Assembly (NCBI GenBank): GCA_022865845.1 | Contig: JALHUC010000458.1 | Location: forward strand, 1 to 5,326 | Direction of reading: 5' to 3' | Length of the DNA: 5,326 bases | DNA from: a bacterium | GTDB taxonomy: Bacteria; BMS3Abin14 | Part shown: piece by piece, positions 5,258 to 5,326 of the stretch | How positions within the stretch are numbered: the stretch's first letter is position 1 | How the letters are laid out: the number at the start of each line of letters is the position of its first letter | Notes under the pieces: generated by a model | The model's database searches: none | What the model was told of the DNA's origin: nothing | Seen by the model: only the letters and a program-made list of their open reading frames with translations | Translations under genes and position numbers: made by a program

Positions 5258-5285
5258 TTGATAATTAATCGCGTGTTAATATAAT
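5258..5285 (+). promoter_or_regulatory. possible rightward sigma-70 promoter at the right edge
   Basis: TTGATA (5258-5263) and a perfect TATAAT (5280-5285) are spaced 16 bp apart. Transcription would start near 5292 and leave the window. The surrounding AT richness raises the odds of a chance match. Confidence 0.4.
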
Positions 5286-5326
5286 TAATATTAATAACAA
5301 ATATAATATTTAATATGGAAAATTTA

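Larger units (their letters stand above)
5015..5326. other. gene-free region becoming very AT-rich
   Basis: No credible coding frame is seen in these 312 bp. From about 5222 the sequence is almost entirely A and T with several short palindromes such as ATTAATATTAAT. No heptamer repeat, tRNA or clear terminator was found. It looks like the control region of a gene to the right, or a site for AT-binding nucleoid proteins. Confidence 0.6.

Noticed and set aside
5315..5326. ATG at the right edge as the start of a new gene
   Set aside because: No SD precedes it and only four codons are visible.

Overview
The window (about 5.3 kb) carries five well-supported protein genes. The GC-rich, SD-led genes, a denitrification-type NO reductase, a sigma-54-type promoter and a receiver-PilZ protein suggest a Gram-negative bacterium, possibly of the former Deltaproteobacteria. 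That placement is inference from gene style; no phylogenetic marker is present.

Layout, left to right. (i) 1-118, minus: the possible 5' end of an unrecognised gene leaving the window, weakly supported. (ii) 267-304: a strong hairpin terminator closing the next operon. (iii) 330-2396, minus: norC-norB, a cytochrome c-dependent nitric oxide reductase. Its NorC carries an extra C-terminal haem c domain, and a DNR/NNR/FNR-like box lies 83 bp upstream. (iv) 2648-3049, plus: an S23/IVP-type four-helix-bundle protein with a TTG start. (v) 3151-3945, minus: an aldo/keto-reductase-fold protein whose usual catalytic tetrad appears to be replaced. (vi) 4187-4894, minus: a degenerate receiver fused to a PilZ domain, behind a consensus-like sigma-54 promoter (4999-5014) and a 13-bp palindrome about 100 bp upstream of the predicted start site. 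(vii) 5015-5326: no gene seen; it becomes very AT-rich and holds a possible rightward sigma-70 promoter.

The most unusual structure is a dispersed 7-bp repeat family (TAATCGG on one strand, CCGATTA or CCGATCA on the other) filling the gaps around the S23 and aldo/keto reductase genes. Four arrays (A 2509-2539, B 3053-3149, C 3958-4023, D 4114-4166) alternate in orientation. A and B therefore bracket the S23 gene as inverted repeats, and B and C bracket the reductase gene. B and D share a related 10-bp spacer, and C is a perfect nine-copy tract ending 12 bp before the reductase start codon.

Functionally, norCB reduces NO to N2O at the cytoplasmic membrane and looks controlled by an NO/anoxia-responsive CRP/FNR-family regulator. 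The receiver-PilZ protein points to cyclic-di-GMP signalling under an enhancer-binding activator. Nothing directly links these two to the S23 or reductase genes; the repeat arrays are the shared feature of the middle region.
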